A stretch of DNA of 64,000 bases from Bolinopsis microptera (lineage: Eukaryota > Ctenophora > Tentaculata > Lobata > Bolinopsidae). Positions 45,294-64,000 of the stretch are shown in pieces; within the stretch, counting starts at the first letter, position 1; every line of letters starts with the position of its first letter. The notes under the pieces were generated by a model. It was not told the origin of the DNA and ran no database searches. It saw nothing but the letters and a program-made list of their open reading frames with translations. Location: contig NC_087080.1 in assembly GCF_026151205.1 (NCBI RefSeq), positions 10,649,837 to 10,713,836 on the forward strand. The letters are read 5' to 3'. The translations under genes and the position numbers were made by a program.

Positions 45294-47480
45294 CTATTTT
45301 AAAAACTTCCCAGTGGAATAAAGATTTATAAAACGCTTCTTTGCCACATAAGGATGGAACCAAAGATAATTGTTATGTTTCTCTTTATTACTGACATAAC
45401 TGGCTCCCTCAATTCTTACTAAAACTTCATTAGAAACATTCCAAAAAAAGCAATCATTTGTAATACTTTTAGAAATCATATCTATCTTATATCCTTCTAA
45501 TTTAATTTTAAAACCTAAAACTGTCACAGAGTTCTTGACGTCCGGAGGGAGTTTGTTCCAATATGGAATAACTCGCTCCGGGAGAAAAGACTTCTGGATA
45601 TTCTTGACCTTTGTCACACTTTTACTACATCTATTGGATGAAACCAGATTAAGACCTGATCTGCTTGGTCTGAACAAGTCTGAACCATAATCAGTCATAG
45701 CATTAATAACCTTAAAAGCTTCAATAAGGTCCCCACGTATTCGCCGCTCTGCCAGCGTTGTCAAATTGAGGATTTCCAGTCTACGGCTGTAAGGAAGAGT
45801 ACCCACCTCATCAATCAGACGGGTAAACCGCCTCTGGACGCTCTCCAGCTCCAAAACAGTCCCCCAACTTCCATGAGCCGCAGGTGGATTCCACAATTGG
45901 ACACAATACTCAAGATGAGGTCTTATTAAAGCTTTATATATAGCAATCATAACAACCTTTTCTCTAATAACTAAATTCCTTACAATCCAACAAATCATAC
46001 GATTTGCCTTAGCGATACATGCTTTGATCTGTTCGTTCCAAAGCAGGGAGCTATGGGTAATAACCCCCAAATCTTTTTCCTGATCAGATACTTCAAGTTC
46101 TATACCATTTACCTTATAATTTAAATTAGGATTGTTGTTAAAATTAATGTGCACTACTTTGCACTTGGCAGGATTAAATTGTAAAAGCCAAATACTTTCC
46201 CAAACTTCTAATTCTTCGATATCTTCAGCAACACTACCGTGGTTAGCTGCATTACCAATTAATTTAAGATCATCAGCAAATAACTTTATCTTATTTTTTA
46301 CAAGGTCAGGCAAATCATTAATATACAGAATGAATAGGAGAGGGCCTAGAACTGACCCCTGAGGAACACCAGATAAAACATGTTTAACCTCGGACCATTG
46401 TCCTTCTACAGAAACCCTCATAGTCCTGTCTGTCAGAAAATCTTTAATAACATCTAAAACCTTTCCTTTGACACCAAAGCCTTCCAATTTAGACAGAAGT
46501 CTAAAGTGGGGGACTGTGTCGAACGCCTTACTAAAATCAAAGTATAGAAGATCAACCAGGGCACCTTCATCTAAAATGTCAAGAATGTCATCAAATGTCT
46601 CTAAAAGATTAGATAAACACGATTTACCCTTAACAAATCCATGCTGATGCTTCGAAATTCGATGTTCTAGAAAATTTAAAACATGTGCTCTCACCAACTT
46701 TTCATACACTTTGCACAAAATACAAGTTAATGAAACTGGTCTATAATTTAAGGGGTCTGATTTAATACCCTTTTTAAACAATGCTACAGCAGATGCAGAT
46801 TTCCACACTGCAGGTAAAGATCCTGTATCTGAACACTTTTGAAATAATTTAGTTATTGCTTCAACAAAATTGTTGTCATAAGCTAGCGATTTCAACAACT
46901 TCGGATGAACACCATCCGGACCAGAACTCTTAAAAATGTTAAGCTTTAAAAGTTGCTTTTTTATATCTGAACTGTTGACTTCCATATCATCAATATCATC
47001 AATACTCTCATTGTCAGGTCTTAAATTCTCAGTTGTAGGGAGAGGGCCAGGTGGTTCACGCACAAAAACAGAGCTAAAGGCACTTGCGAGTACCTCAGCT
47101 GACTCAGTCGAACTATCTGTGCGTGTACCATCTCCTCTATCTAAAGAAACCACACTAGACTTAACTTGACGTTTATTTCGTAAATAAGAGTAAAAAGACT
47201 TACAATTCTGCTTCAGATTAGATGTAATTTTCTTTTCATAATTAACTTTAGCTTTAATTTCTGCTAATTCATAAGTATGTTGTTTGCTACTTGCATAACT
47301 AAAATTAACATCAGATGGATTAATATCAAACTCAGCCCATGCTTTATCTTTATTCTTTCTCATTCGTTTAAGTGCAGATGTACTCCATGGCAACTTGACA
47401 GGTCTGTTGTCGAGATAAACCGAAGCAGTCGGAACAGCTGCAGCAACAGTCTCCAGTTTACCATGTAATTCAGCCCACAT
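45294..47480 (-). CDS. LINE reverse transcriptase (ORF2 RT part)
   Basis: 728 codons from MWAELHGKLETV; the frame stays open upstream to about 47570 (YWFHNKKFEKYRDYSS). All RT blocks are present, with FADD catalytic aspartates, thumb, and a long C-terminus typical of CR1-like elements ('LEYCVQLWNPPAAHGSW', 'RRFTRLIDEVGTLPYSRRLE', 'IPYWNKLPPDVKNS'). The N-terminal endonuclease expected in the same frame is absent and appears instead as a separate piece beyond the ORF1-like gene. Confidence 0.85.
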   Translation of the reverse strand: MWAELHGKLETVAAAVPTASVYLDNRPVKLPWSTSALKRMRKNKDKAWAEFDINPSDVNFSYASSKQHTYELAEIKAKVNYEKKITSNLKQNCKSFYSYLRNKRQVKSSVVSLDRGDGTRTDSSTESAEVLASAFSSVFVREPPGPLPTTENLRPDNESIDDIDDMEVNSSDIKKQLLKLNIFKSSGPDGVHPKLLKSLAYDNNFVEAITKLFQKCSDTGSLPAVWKSASAVALFKKGIKSDPLNYRPVSLTCILCKVYEKLVRAHVLNFLEHRISKHQHGFVKGKSCLSNLLETFDDILDILDEGALVDLLYFDFSKAFDTVPHFRLLSKLEGFGVKGKVLDVIKDFLTDRTMRVSVEGQWSEVKHVLSGVPQGSVLGPLLFILYINDLPDLVKNKIKLFADDLKLIGNAANHGSVAEDIEELEVWESIWLLQFNPAKCKVVHINFNNNPNLNYKVNGIELEVSDQEKDLGVITHSSLLWNEQIKACIAKANRMICWIVRNLVIREKVVMIAIYKALIRPHLEYCVQLWNPPAAHGSWGTVLELESVQRRFTRLIDEVGTLPYSRRLEILNLTTLAERRIRGDLIEAFKVINAMTDYGSDLFRPSRSGLNLVSSNRCSKSVTKVKNIQKSFLPERVIPYWNKLPPDVKNSVTVLGFKIKLEGYKIDMISKSITNDCFFWNVSNEVLVRIEGASYVSNKEKHNNYLWFHPYVAKKRFINLYSTGKFLK

Positions 47481-47839
47481 ATCTTGAACATCATTGGTAG
47501 AACTATAATCCCGATATTTTTCAAACTTTTTGTTGTGAAACCAGTATTTCTGGTACCCATAGGGGATTTGAAATCAACTTATAAATCAAATGTCAGCAAA
47601 AACATCATTCCTCAAAGTATCATAATCAAACCCCGGGCGAGTCCAAAATTAGAAACCTGAGTATTGATTCATATGAAATATGAATATCTCTTTAACGATA
47701 AAATTTCCTGAACCAGATCTGACTCGCTATGTCTGTTCAGACATGTTTGTCTGCCAGATCGTGGTACCTGAGTCCCTTCATTGCCGTGCATTGAAATCAC
47801 ACAATAACACACAAAGCTAGAATCACGGCAAATCGACAT

Positions 47840-48844
47840 TCATCGCTTTTTCATCGGAGTACTAATGGACAGTGTTCCTGGAATCCATGGTCCCTGCGTA
47901 AAAGATTTGTTGAGGCCAGCAGCACGATTACTCGAAGTGGAGAATCCTGAATGTTGCGGAATCGAGAATCCTGAGTGTTGTGGAATCGTCTTCTTTTCCG
48001 TGCTGTGTTGCGGGGTCACTTTTCTTTCAGTGGTGCAGATCTCTCCTCCTCGTATGAAGTGATACTTTTCTGGCTCTTTCTCAATCTTTGCTTTTAAAGA
48101 TTCAACAAGTTTTCTCCGTATCAGCCTCTCCTCAGGAGATCGATCAGGACTCAGAAATGTTTTATTGAACTGTGACGACTGCTTCAAGTTCTTAGCATTA
48201 CTGAGCACAACAGAAACTGAGTCTGATCGGCTGAAGCAAACTCTGACTGGACGATGTTGGCCAGGCTTCGCAGTTCCCAGACGGTAACATTCCCTCACGA
48301 AGGGTTTTTCTGCTCCAGCAATTTCACTAAGCATACCTCCCACAACTGTATCAAGATTGGTTTTAGGATCCTCCCTGAGTCCGTATACCATCACACAGCG
48401 ACTGCGATTATCATTGTCAACTGCTGATTTCACAGCCGCTTGCAAAGTTTTGCCTGGGATCTGTGGACTGTTCTGCTTCACTATGTCGCTAAACGATTTA
48501 ACTTCTGTTTTGACGACCTCCTGAACTTTCTGAACATGATTGTCCTTCTTCTGAATAATTTCGTCCTTAAGCTCCAACATAAGTTTCTGATTTACAATCT
48601 GATCAGATTTCAAAGTGTCAATATTTGATGACGCAGATTTAAGAATGTCTGTGCTGCAGTTTACAATCTTAACAAATTCCATGACAAATCCAGCAAGTGA
48701 GTCTTTGCTGACATTGTTCCCTTTCATAAGAACATGCTTCGTAACTTCAGTGATGTTTTTACACTTAGCTGCTCCAGTCAACGAATCGAAAGTTCCCCGA
48801 ATGTCCTTCTCCAATCGATGCAGGGATTCCAATGTATAGCTCAT
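47840..48844 (-). CDS. LINE ORF1-like RNA-binding protein
   Basis: About 334 aa from MSYTLESLHRLEK. Residues about 60-130 form a coiled coil (ILKSASSNIDTLKSDQIVNQ region). An RRM-like block follows with 'RCVMVYGLREDPKTNLD' and 'RPVRVCFSRSDSVSVVL', then a basic tail with three imperfect 'PQHSGFS'-like repeats. Coiled coil plus RRM is the usual ORF1 layout of CR1/L2-type LINEs, where it packages element RNA. Intact frame. Confidence 0.75.
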   Translation of the reverse strand: MSYTLESLHRLEKDIRGTFDSLTGAAKCKNITEVTKHVLMKGNNVSKDSLAGFVMEFVKIVNCSTDILKSASSNIDTLKSDQIVNQKLMLELKDEIIQKKDNHVQKVQEVVKTEVKSFSDIVKQNSPQIPGKTLQAAVKSAVDNDNRSRCVMVYGLREDPKTNLDTVVGGMLSEIAGAEKPFVRECYRLGTAKPGQHRPVRVCFSRSDSVSVVLSNAKNLKQSSQFNKTFLSPDRSPEERLIRRKLVESLKAKIEKEPEKYHFIRGGEICTTERKVTPQHSTEKKTIPQHSGFSIPQHSGFSTSSNRAAGLNKSFTQGPWIPGTLSISTPMKKR

Positions 48845-49335
48845 TATGTACAAGTAGCGATGTACACGTTGTACTCGATTTAAGCAAGGCTGTGCGATGC
48901 TGATAACAAGAGCAATTAACAAACGTACATGAATTTGATAAGACAGCAACTAAAATTTAATAACTCTTCAGAGGAAATCTTACCCCATATAGGTTTGATA
49001 ATCTTCTCTTTTAAACATTTGCTAGTATCCGGCGAAACAACTAGTTCGACAAGTATCCCAACATGATCACTCTTACCAAGCGGAGAAACGATCTTACAAC
49101 CGTTGACAAGAGCATCATTTGTATACAGGACCTGATCAAGAAGACTCTCCTGGAGAGTATCCTTCACAAGCCGTCTTCTAGTTGTCTCGTTGGTGAAATA
49201 CCAAGTTAAACCACTGTCATTGAAAACATCCATGAATTTCTGTTGAGTAACTAAAAACTGGTTCTTGCTAGCAATATTACTATTTATGCTACCAGTTTCC
49301 CATAAAACATTTGGTAAGCCACTGGACTGCAATAA

Positions 49336-50126
49336 GAATTATCAGTATTCTTCCATGTTTCCCTGAAAGGACCTAGATTATGGCAACTGAAATTTCATGT
49401 TCAGAACACACATTTATTCTAATTATATAATAGCGCACAGAACACACACCCTCTTTGCCCTGTTAACGTATATCTAAGTTAGTTAAAGAGTGACAAGTGA
49501 CAACTATACATTGCATTAAGCTTCTTTTAAATCTCAGATTGATTTGTTTGTAATCTAGTTTTGTCAATCTCAGTTTTTCAATCTCATTTGAGTAGCACCT
49601 TATTATCGCCAAGTGACCTGATGACGCCTCATGGTGCGAAATTGTGCTATAATTGAATAATTTTACATTTTATACTGATTTGATGAAAGTCCCGCAAAAC
49701 GTATTCCTAGTAATTCCCTGTAATTCGTCATTCGCAGGAATCCACAAGAATCTACGACTAGTTTTTCTAGTCGCAACTTGTTTCCAGTCCAGCATTTTGC
49801 AGGAACACGCTAAAGAGTCCAATGAGATTATAGATATAAATATTACACGATTTCTGGACTATCAGACGATAATTTTATTCCCACTTTTTTGGCAATTATG
49901 AATAACTAATGAATGACTATAAAGTATAATAATACCTCAGTAATATAATTACCAAACAGTATGGTATGGAATTGAGGTGAAACATAATGAAATAGTCACC
50001 CAACTATTATTTATCCCTTGAGTTATAATCAAGGCTTCCCTTTTGTGATGCAATATTGGAAGGCAGGCCTCCCCTTTGCACTTGGATGGCCTCGAAAAGG
50101 GTGAATGTTATTTTGAAATTCGGTCT
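49336..50126. other. Intergenic, no gene seen
   Basis: AT-rich DNA upstream of Rab3. A short plus frame 49653-49901 has a hydrophobic run but no supporting context. Confidence 0.45.
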
Positions 50127-50162
50127 GGGGGGGGGGGGGGGGGGGGGGGGGGGGGAGGGGGG
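50127..50162. repeat. G(29)AG(6) homopolymer
   Basis: An uninterrupted run of 29 G, then A and six G, 310 bp upstream of the Rab3 start. The poly-proline frame on the other strand is an artefact of it. Confidence 0.9.
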
Positions 50163-50472
50163 CAATTGATGCTGAATTGCTGGTGAAGGGGGGTCAAAAC
50201 TCAAAATGGCGAAAAACTTGCTGACATAATATGTGAACTCTCCCATATGACATAATAGCACTGTACTCTCTTGGCAGTTCACTGTTTGATATAATTTCAT
50301 TGCTTCCTTTTTATACCTTTGTATTATGTTATTTCCTTACTTTCATAATAGCTAGATACTGTATTGCAATGCAGTCTTTGTTATGATCTAAAAGTGATGA
50401 GAAAAGTCAATTTATTTCAGTTAACTTACTCTTTTATCCCTAACTTTTATTTCTTGATAGAAAGTAGTGAAG

Positions 50473-58160
<7,688 letters not shown>

Positions 58161-58934
58161 GGGTAACATGGTGTGCGTGCGCGCGGCATGGCTGCGCGTG
58201 CGTGCGGTATGGCTGTGTGAACCTTTAATACTGGACTTTATCTACCGATGTTTTATTAGCTGTAAAGTGAATTGAGAGACGGCGTTTTGACTCCGTGCCC
58301 TTGTAATATATAGGCTTTTAAAATAATAATAATGATGATATTTCTCCTCGTGCAGTAAATTATTCAACATATAATTATAGTGCTTGTAAATAAATAAAAT
58401 AGATCGTCCTCCCTTGGAGCATTTCATGTGTAAGCACGTGAGAAATTGTTAAATTATTTAGACGAATTGAATGCGCTGGTGATTATTATGATCTGTGTGC
58501 TTTAAAACTAATTGTCCCATATTATTACTATATAAGATTTCAGCAGGCTCATTATAATTCTATTGGCTAAATTTTTGACATGGCGGAGCCAATATTTCAA
58601 ATAAACCGGGTTGGTTTCAAGCGAATCAGGAGCTATTATAGCTAAAGTTAAAGGGTGTGACTTTTTTGTGATAATTTCTACAAATTTTGAAAAAACCGTA
58701 CTCTGGACTGTGGAGATTTGACTAAAGTTTTGTGATAATGCCAGGCAAAATAAATGTTAAATATCTTTGATATGTTTATTTCAAGAAGTGTCCCTTAACT
58801 AAGTGTTAAGGTGCGTGATCCTGAAGTTTAGTGGCGAGCAGCTAATGAAAGTATATATTTACTTGCTTTATACTCTCGCACGGGTGCACTATGAGTACAC
58901 TTCCACAGGAGCACCACAGTTACACACTCACAAT

Positions 58935-59007
58935 GAGCCAGGTAAGGAGCCAGTAAGGAGCCAGTAAGGAGCCAGTAAGGAGCCAGTAAGGAGCCAGTAA
59001 GGAGCCC
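58935..59007. repeat. 11-bp tandem repeat GAGCCAGTAAG
   Basis: Six units; the first is GAGCCAGGTAAG, a perfect CAG/GTAAG splice donor, while the others have lost one G. Confidence 0.85.
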
Positions 59008-59460
59008 TACTCAATAGTGAGCACTGAGCAGGTGTTGTTATAAAACCTTGGTTTATATTATACACCACACACCACCATAAACAAGTTGGTACACCTCAAA
59101 CACACGCTCTCCCACATGTGTTGTGCTGTGTTGGTGGCTGTCACACACCCATCATACTCACTGACTCATTTACCTGTCGCCCTAGGTCACGTGCTCGGTC
59201 ACGTGCCCACGTGCTGGCCTGTCATTGGGTGGGTGAGTGCACGTGGGCAGCTGATCCTTCTCAAATTGGATGATGGGATGCACCACGTGGTTATGCGACA
59301 TGCTGGTTAGAGAAGAACAGAAGGACAGTAAATCGTGCACAATTACAGTAATGATCTGACCGCTTGCTTTCTAATTGGGTGTAATCACGTCCGACTTTCC
59401 GGATTTAATTGCAGCTTTAAAAGAGGCAGGATAGTTGGGTTATGTCTGTACACAGTGGCG

Positions 59461-59555
59461 TGTGTGTGTGTGTGTGTGTGTGTGGGTTATAAGAACAGTA
59501 AACGGTAGAGTGTGCTAGAGTACGCTATACTATTTACTGTACAGACCTAAAGCAC

Positions 59556-59586
<31 letters not shown>
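59461..59586. repeat. Two (TG)n microsatellites
   Basis: TG runs at 59461-59484 and 59558-59586, separated by about 75 bp of unique sequence. Confidence 0.9.
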
Positions 59587-62351
59587 GTGTTGTGCGTCTG
59601 CATAGTACAATGATTAGAGAACAGTACACAAATTGCAGGCTTCCTAGTAGTGGCCAGTATCAAGAGGTAAGCAAGTTTAGCTACAATGGGGGCTATATTT
59701 AGAAACACTGTAATTTGAAGAATTATATGTTTAATGCTACAAAACATTTACTTTGTCCTAGAAATTAAATGCGCATGGTCACTGTATTGCTCATATTATG
59801 GCCAGAATTATCAGCAAATAGGCATGCCTGAATCCTGGTATTAAACAAGTGTATAAAAGTTCTTGTGAAGTTATGTTCTTATTTTATGAAACTTGCAAAA
59901 ATTTTCCCTCTTCTTGTTTTTTATGCCCATTTTAGCATTTTGAATATTTCTAGGTATAATACACCGGGTGCAATCATCTGTGTCATCTGGCAACAACATA
60001 ACGATAACACATTTATATTTAATAACATTGGGTGAAATTAGAAATACGATTGGAATACTAGGCATGAATTTGATGAATTTGATTCCTTAATTTCCATATT
60101 CTGTTTAAAGTTATGATTTGATGACTTAATTGACTATTTCTTGAATAAATGGCTAAATAGAATTTATCATTGCAATTAATTCAACCGACAATTTCACAGT
60201 TTATTAACATTTAACTTTATTTAACTTCTAAGGATGGAACTTTTCTTGCCTTCGAAGGTTGCAGATAATCTTTAATTTTATTGAACCAAATTCTAGAGAT
60301 GCATTGACGATTAATTTGAGTTAATATTTATTTATTAATTCGACTGTTAAAATATGACCTGTTAAAATATAATAATGATTGATAACAATAATAATATTAT
60401 TAATGACTATTTGAAGTGATGTGATTTATTATATTACATTTTATTGTATGTTTTATTCAATATGATTCCCCGAACTCTAACACCATGCTGTTTACCGGAT
60501 GAAAGTGTGCAATGTCTCCTTGTACAAAGTGTTTGGCAAACATTAAATATTTCACAATTCCCGAGTTTCATTTCTTTTGGGGTCTCAATTTCCTTCATGC
60601 GTCAATGTCAGTATGATAACAATTTCGTTGATATGCGAAAAACGGAACTTACCTTTTCTTTCTAGTCTCTGCCCTCTGGATCCACTGTTGGCCTTGAAAA
60701 GGTCCGACTTTCTGAGGCTTCGACCGCAGCTGTTTGGATGTAACGCGCGAAATGTTCTATGATGTAGAGATAGTACATTAGTTAGCGGCAAATGCACGTA
60801 CGTTCTTTAATTTAATTTAAACATTATATATTAGGGTTAAACTGCGAACAGAAATCTCTACCAGTGGTATTCCGTATTTTGCTTCTCCGTTCGCCTTCTA
60901 GGAGTACAACGAGATTTGCCACTTAAAATTGATCACGGGTACGTCAATAATATGCCTTATCTGTTGATGCAAAACCAAATCCTCCACTTCTGAGCTTATC
61001 TCCTCTCTCTCTTTGAAGTCCACATAACAATCAAAATTTACTTAACCACTTAAATACTTTATAGAAAGGAGAGGATATGACTCACAGATTTTGGTAAACA
61101 ACTTTTGTGATCAACTGTGCTGAACAGTGCTGATGACTGATATCACGTTATTGTCAGGCTTATACAATTTCTCATCTCTTGATATCATGTTCAATTTGGT
61201 GAGACGGTTCTAAAAGGGTGTGACAAAATTAACCAACCTCATACCCAAGAAAATTTGAATCAGCACATTGTCTTGGGAGGGGAGGCTAACAACCGTTAGT
61301 TTCGTAGATATCCGGCCCTCTGCCAACGCCCTCATCTCACTGCCGCATGAGACAGGTTGAGTTGCAACGTGAGACAATGTCGCCAGGTGTGGAGCTTTTC
61401 TTTTTGTCTAGACGTAAACTAAAGCCACCAGACGGTCAGTACTGGAGATAAAGAAGAGAGCACTAAGTGACAGACAAGATGACGGCTTTTTAGTGAGGTT
61501 AATTTAGCGGGACGTCTTTGTCATGGAGTGGTACAGTGAGAGCTGATAAACAGGGCGTCGTAGCTTTAATATTAGGTTAAGTATTTGTCGCCAATCGACT
61601 ATTTAAAAGCATGCTTCAAGGCAGAGGTTTGTGCCTTAACATCTGATTGTTGAGCAATAAAAGGCGTGGTCAAGACTATATAAGTTGTTCATGTAAGTTA
61701 CAAGTTATATTATAGGGTGGGTGTTTAGCAAATTTGAGGTCATTAATAATGAAGCCGGCGAAAGATTCTTTATAATTTTTGGTAAAATTTATAGTTTCAC
61801 GTAGCAACAAAGTACACATCCCATATCGTGAGTGGAAACGAAACAAGTTAAAAATAGCATTAAATAGAATATTCTACATAAAAACAAGGTTCACTCAAAG
61901 TCTGACAATGTCCAAAAATTGTCCTCGTTATATTAAAACAATTGATAGCAGAAATTTTATGACAAATAACTTATAACATACCAATAGCGAGGGGCCAGGT
62001 TGGGCCCGCTATAAAAGTTTACAAAGAATGTTTTATAGTAAAATGGGCGTTTATTCTTTTATTATACGTTTACCAGGATAATGACTGCGCACGGAAATAT
62101 ACATTAGAGTCTAGAAAGAGATTTAAACTCAGTTCATATCAAAATATCACAAAGAATCATTGTGTAAGTATAATAATTCAAATTGTCTTGAATCGCTAGA
62201 TCAGGTAGAATTCCAACTTAGATCAGTCGCTCTGCGAATATTTTACATCTTTTCCATATCTTCACCCCATTCTAAAATCTGATAGAAAATTGAACACATG
62301 TCCACCATCTGACTAGATCAATTAACAAATACTAAATTCCCATCCGTGCCT

Positions 62352-63946
62352 CTAATCCAGTTGAATCCATTTCTGACTCTTAGGAATGGGAAGGCTGCTA
62401 GTTAATGACGTTTCTCTCCAATTACACTTGTCGTGTTCGTCGTAAGTGTGGTGTTTACCAGCACAGCCACAGTTCTCACAGACGGGCCGCACTGTGTACT
62501 CCTGCAATGCATTTGAGGATTAGGTAATAAGTTAAACATGAAATGGTAGGTATTACAAGGTCACGCTGTGGACCTTCATGGGAATTGGGGATGTGGCACA
62601 AGTTTGTTTTGGTACATGTATATGATTCGACGATTTGATTGGTCGATACTGTCAGCTGCTAGGTTATTCAGAGTCAAGTATGATAATAAAACTTGTGCCA
62701 AGTCCCCAGCACCACTATATCTACACCAATAAATACTAAAAACGACTATAAAAGACAGTATGTGAAGACTGAAACTAGGGTCAATACTTCAGCACAATAA
62801 ATAATGCTCCTATCCAGATATTACAATCCCAGATAGTATCACATCAGATATAACAACCAGATATTATCACATCAGATATTACAACCAGATAATATCACAT
62901 CAGATATTACCCTCCCTGTACCTTGTGAGGTTCCTCTGAATCGTCGCTGTAAAAGTCCTGCTCGCTATCTAAACAAGTACTACCTCTCGTACTATTGCTA
63001 CCTCTGCAACTCCAGAATGCTTCGCTCACGTCTGACCTAAAATATAAGATCATGATATCGTCGTATTTGGAATTGGATTTAGGATTTATTTAATTTCTGA
63101 TATAAGTTAGTTGCTGTAAAATTTGAATTTTGAAGGCGACGATTTGTAAGATATACTGTGGTTTTACTGAGGTAACAGCTGTAAAATTAAATCGTTAATT
63201 CATGAGAAGAGTAAGGTAGGTGTAAACATAGTAATCTCAGACAGAATTATAAAGATAGAATAAGGATAGTAAAATACCTGAGGTCGTTGGCGGAGGTAAG
63301 GGTACTCCTCATCCCTTGGGAGAGGGTCTCAAACAAATCGGTATCATTCAGATACCCAAAACTGGCGCTAAATGATCTTTTGTCTGGCTTCATGAAGTCG
63401 TTAGCATAGTAGTAATCGGTACTGAAATACGGTTTTATATGCTTAAAATGGAATAGTTATCAAGAATTACTTAATTAAATTATACTTATAATCCTCTTCT
63501 TATACAAATTATATTGGAGAGCTACAGTTGGAGCCATCATTGTTGATAATCGGGGATTTACGAACAAACCTTCTGAAGATTTCGCTGGTAGATTTAGATC
63601 TGTAATCTAGGCCATGTGTCTGGAATGGTGGTTCCACTGTGTCGTATCCGTTATCTCGGCGACCTACCACAAATAATATTGCAAATTAATTTATTAGCAG
63701 ACCACTAATTTAAAGACGGATGCAATACTTGGAGCACACTGTGCAATATCGAGGTGAAGCTATAGCAATAATCAAACAATCAACCAATTCAGATAATAAG
63801 AGTAGAAATCTACCTGGATTTGATATTCCGTTGAGACTATCTAAATCTCCGGCCCTTGGAGACTCTTCGATGCTATCATAGCCTGACGGTGTGCCGAGTC
63901 TCTTAAAACAGGGGCCGAAACACGACCTCAGTGTTGCTGCGAGCAT
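62352..63946 (-). CDS. Unrecognised protein with Cys/His-rich C-terminus
   Basis: Five minus-strand exons, 63946-63814, 63663-63570, 63421-63278, 63036-62922 and 62501-62352, join in phase to give 211 aa. The N-terminus MLAATLRSCFGPCFKRLG has two cysteines in a basic-hydrophobic setting, like a palmitoylated membrane anchor. Two related segments follow (SGYDSIEESPRAGDLDSLNG and NGYDTVEPPFQTHGLDYRS), Ser/Asp-rich and likely unstructured. The last exon has CENCGCAGKHHTYDEHDKC, a possible small zinc-binding site, then ends PKSQKWIQLD. No family recognised. An acceptor-like TTTTAAG ends 14 nt before the ATG; the frame is open from that point and two out-of-frame ATGs precede it, so this may instead be an internal exon with the true start beyond the right edge. 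Confidence 0.7.
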
Positions 63947-64000
63947 CCATCTACAGCATCCTTAAAATAAAAAGGGAGCTTGTTAGTTTACATAAACTAA
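63947..64000. other. Right edge, upstream of the last gene
   Basis: Holds the acceptor-like pyrimidine-AG ending at 63961 (minus strand). Nothing else can be said in 54 bp. Confidence 0.4.

Larger units (their letters stand above)
45130..49335 (-). mobile_element. CR1/L2-like LINE with unusual segment order
   Basis: Minus-strand order: an endonuclease end (49332-48955; 'SLLDQVLYTNDALV' and the catalytic GKSDHVGILVEL), an ORF1-like protein (48844-47840), then a reverse transcriptase (about 47570-45294; FKSSGPDGVHPKLLKSL, DLLYFDFSKAFDTVPH, SGVPQGSVLGPLLFILYIND, FADDLKL). The RT frame runs 728 codons intact. The 3' end has a (TTTAC)n tail, seen as AGTAAAGTAAAG at 45134-45153. Normally ORF1 lies 5' of endonuclease-RT, so the copy is rearranged or two copies are joined. 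RT frame integrity suggests recent activity. Confidence 0.85.
58161..62351. other. Rab3 3' flank and intergenic DNA, no gene seen
   Basis: Contains Rab3 3' UTR with AATAAA at 58389-58398, simple repeats and AT-rich DNA. Short open frames (59086-59310, 60444-60665, 61779-61976) lack domains, conserved features or splice context. Confidence 0.5.

Noticed and set aside
50007-50300. Minus frame with a poly-proline run
   Set aside because: Created by the G homopolymer at 50127; nothing else supports a gene.
59086-59310. Histidine/leucine-rich plus frame
   Set aside because: No recognisable motif or start context, and it overlaps low-complexity DNA.

Overview
The window is animal nuclear DNA: intron-rich genes with GT-AG splicing, AT-rich intergenic DNA and a dense load of LINE, SINE and inverted-repeat transposon copies. 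Rab3 and an ankyrin-repeat TRP channel point to a metazoan. All seven gene starts that I could place have a pyrimidine-AG acceptor-like site only 2-27 nt upstream of the ATG, which suggests spliced-leader trans-splicing or very short 5' exons. That would suit a ctenophore, a hydrozoan or a flatworm-like lineage, but I cannot name the species. No prokaryotic operon, CRISPR array, rRNA or functional tRNA gene was seen.

Layout. 1-5.7 kb is repeat DNA (LINE ends, tRNA-headed SINEs, a small MITE). 5.97-8.17 kb is ALG9 (+, 3 exons). 8.79-10.20 kb is a single-exon SVOP/SV2-like MFS transporter (+). 10.77-13.56 kb is a large foldback transposon with 1.2 kb inverted arms and a perfect 8-bp target duplication. 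13.78-37.09 kb is one 21-exon gene for a KDM4-type histone demethylase (+, about 1,597 aa, phases consistent at every junction). Its introns hold an antisense TRP channel gene (16.3-18.7 kb), a 2.3 kb motif-array transposon (20.5-22.9 kb), a minisatellite whose unit copies a 3' splice site, and a MITE split by a LINE-bearing insert (23.9-27.7 kb).

37-50 kb is a repeat graveyard: nested MITEs, a Penelope-like GIY-YIG fragment inside an inverted-repeat element, three LINE copies and homopolymer runs. 50.5-58.2 kb is Rab3 (+, 5 exons). Its 6.4 kb third intron contains a complete antisense gene for a 112-aa secreted ten-cysteine protein (55.5-56.6 kb), too split for simple ORF finding, and a decayed cysteine-repeat stretch. 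58.2-62.3 kb shows no gene. 62.35-63.95 kb is an unrecognised five-exon gene (-) with a cysteine/histidine-rich tail; it may continue past the right edge.

The host genes are functionally unrelated: ER N-glycan assembly (ALG9), vesicle/membrane transport (SVOP-like, Rab3), chromatin (KDM4), ion channel (TRP), and two secreted or unknown proteins. The notable themes are genes nested in introns and mobile or tandem repeats built around splice-site sequences.
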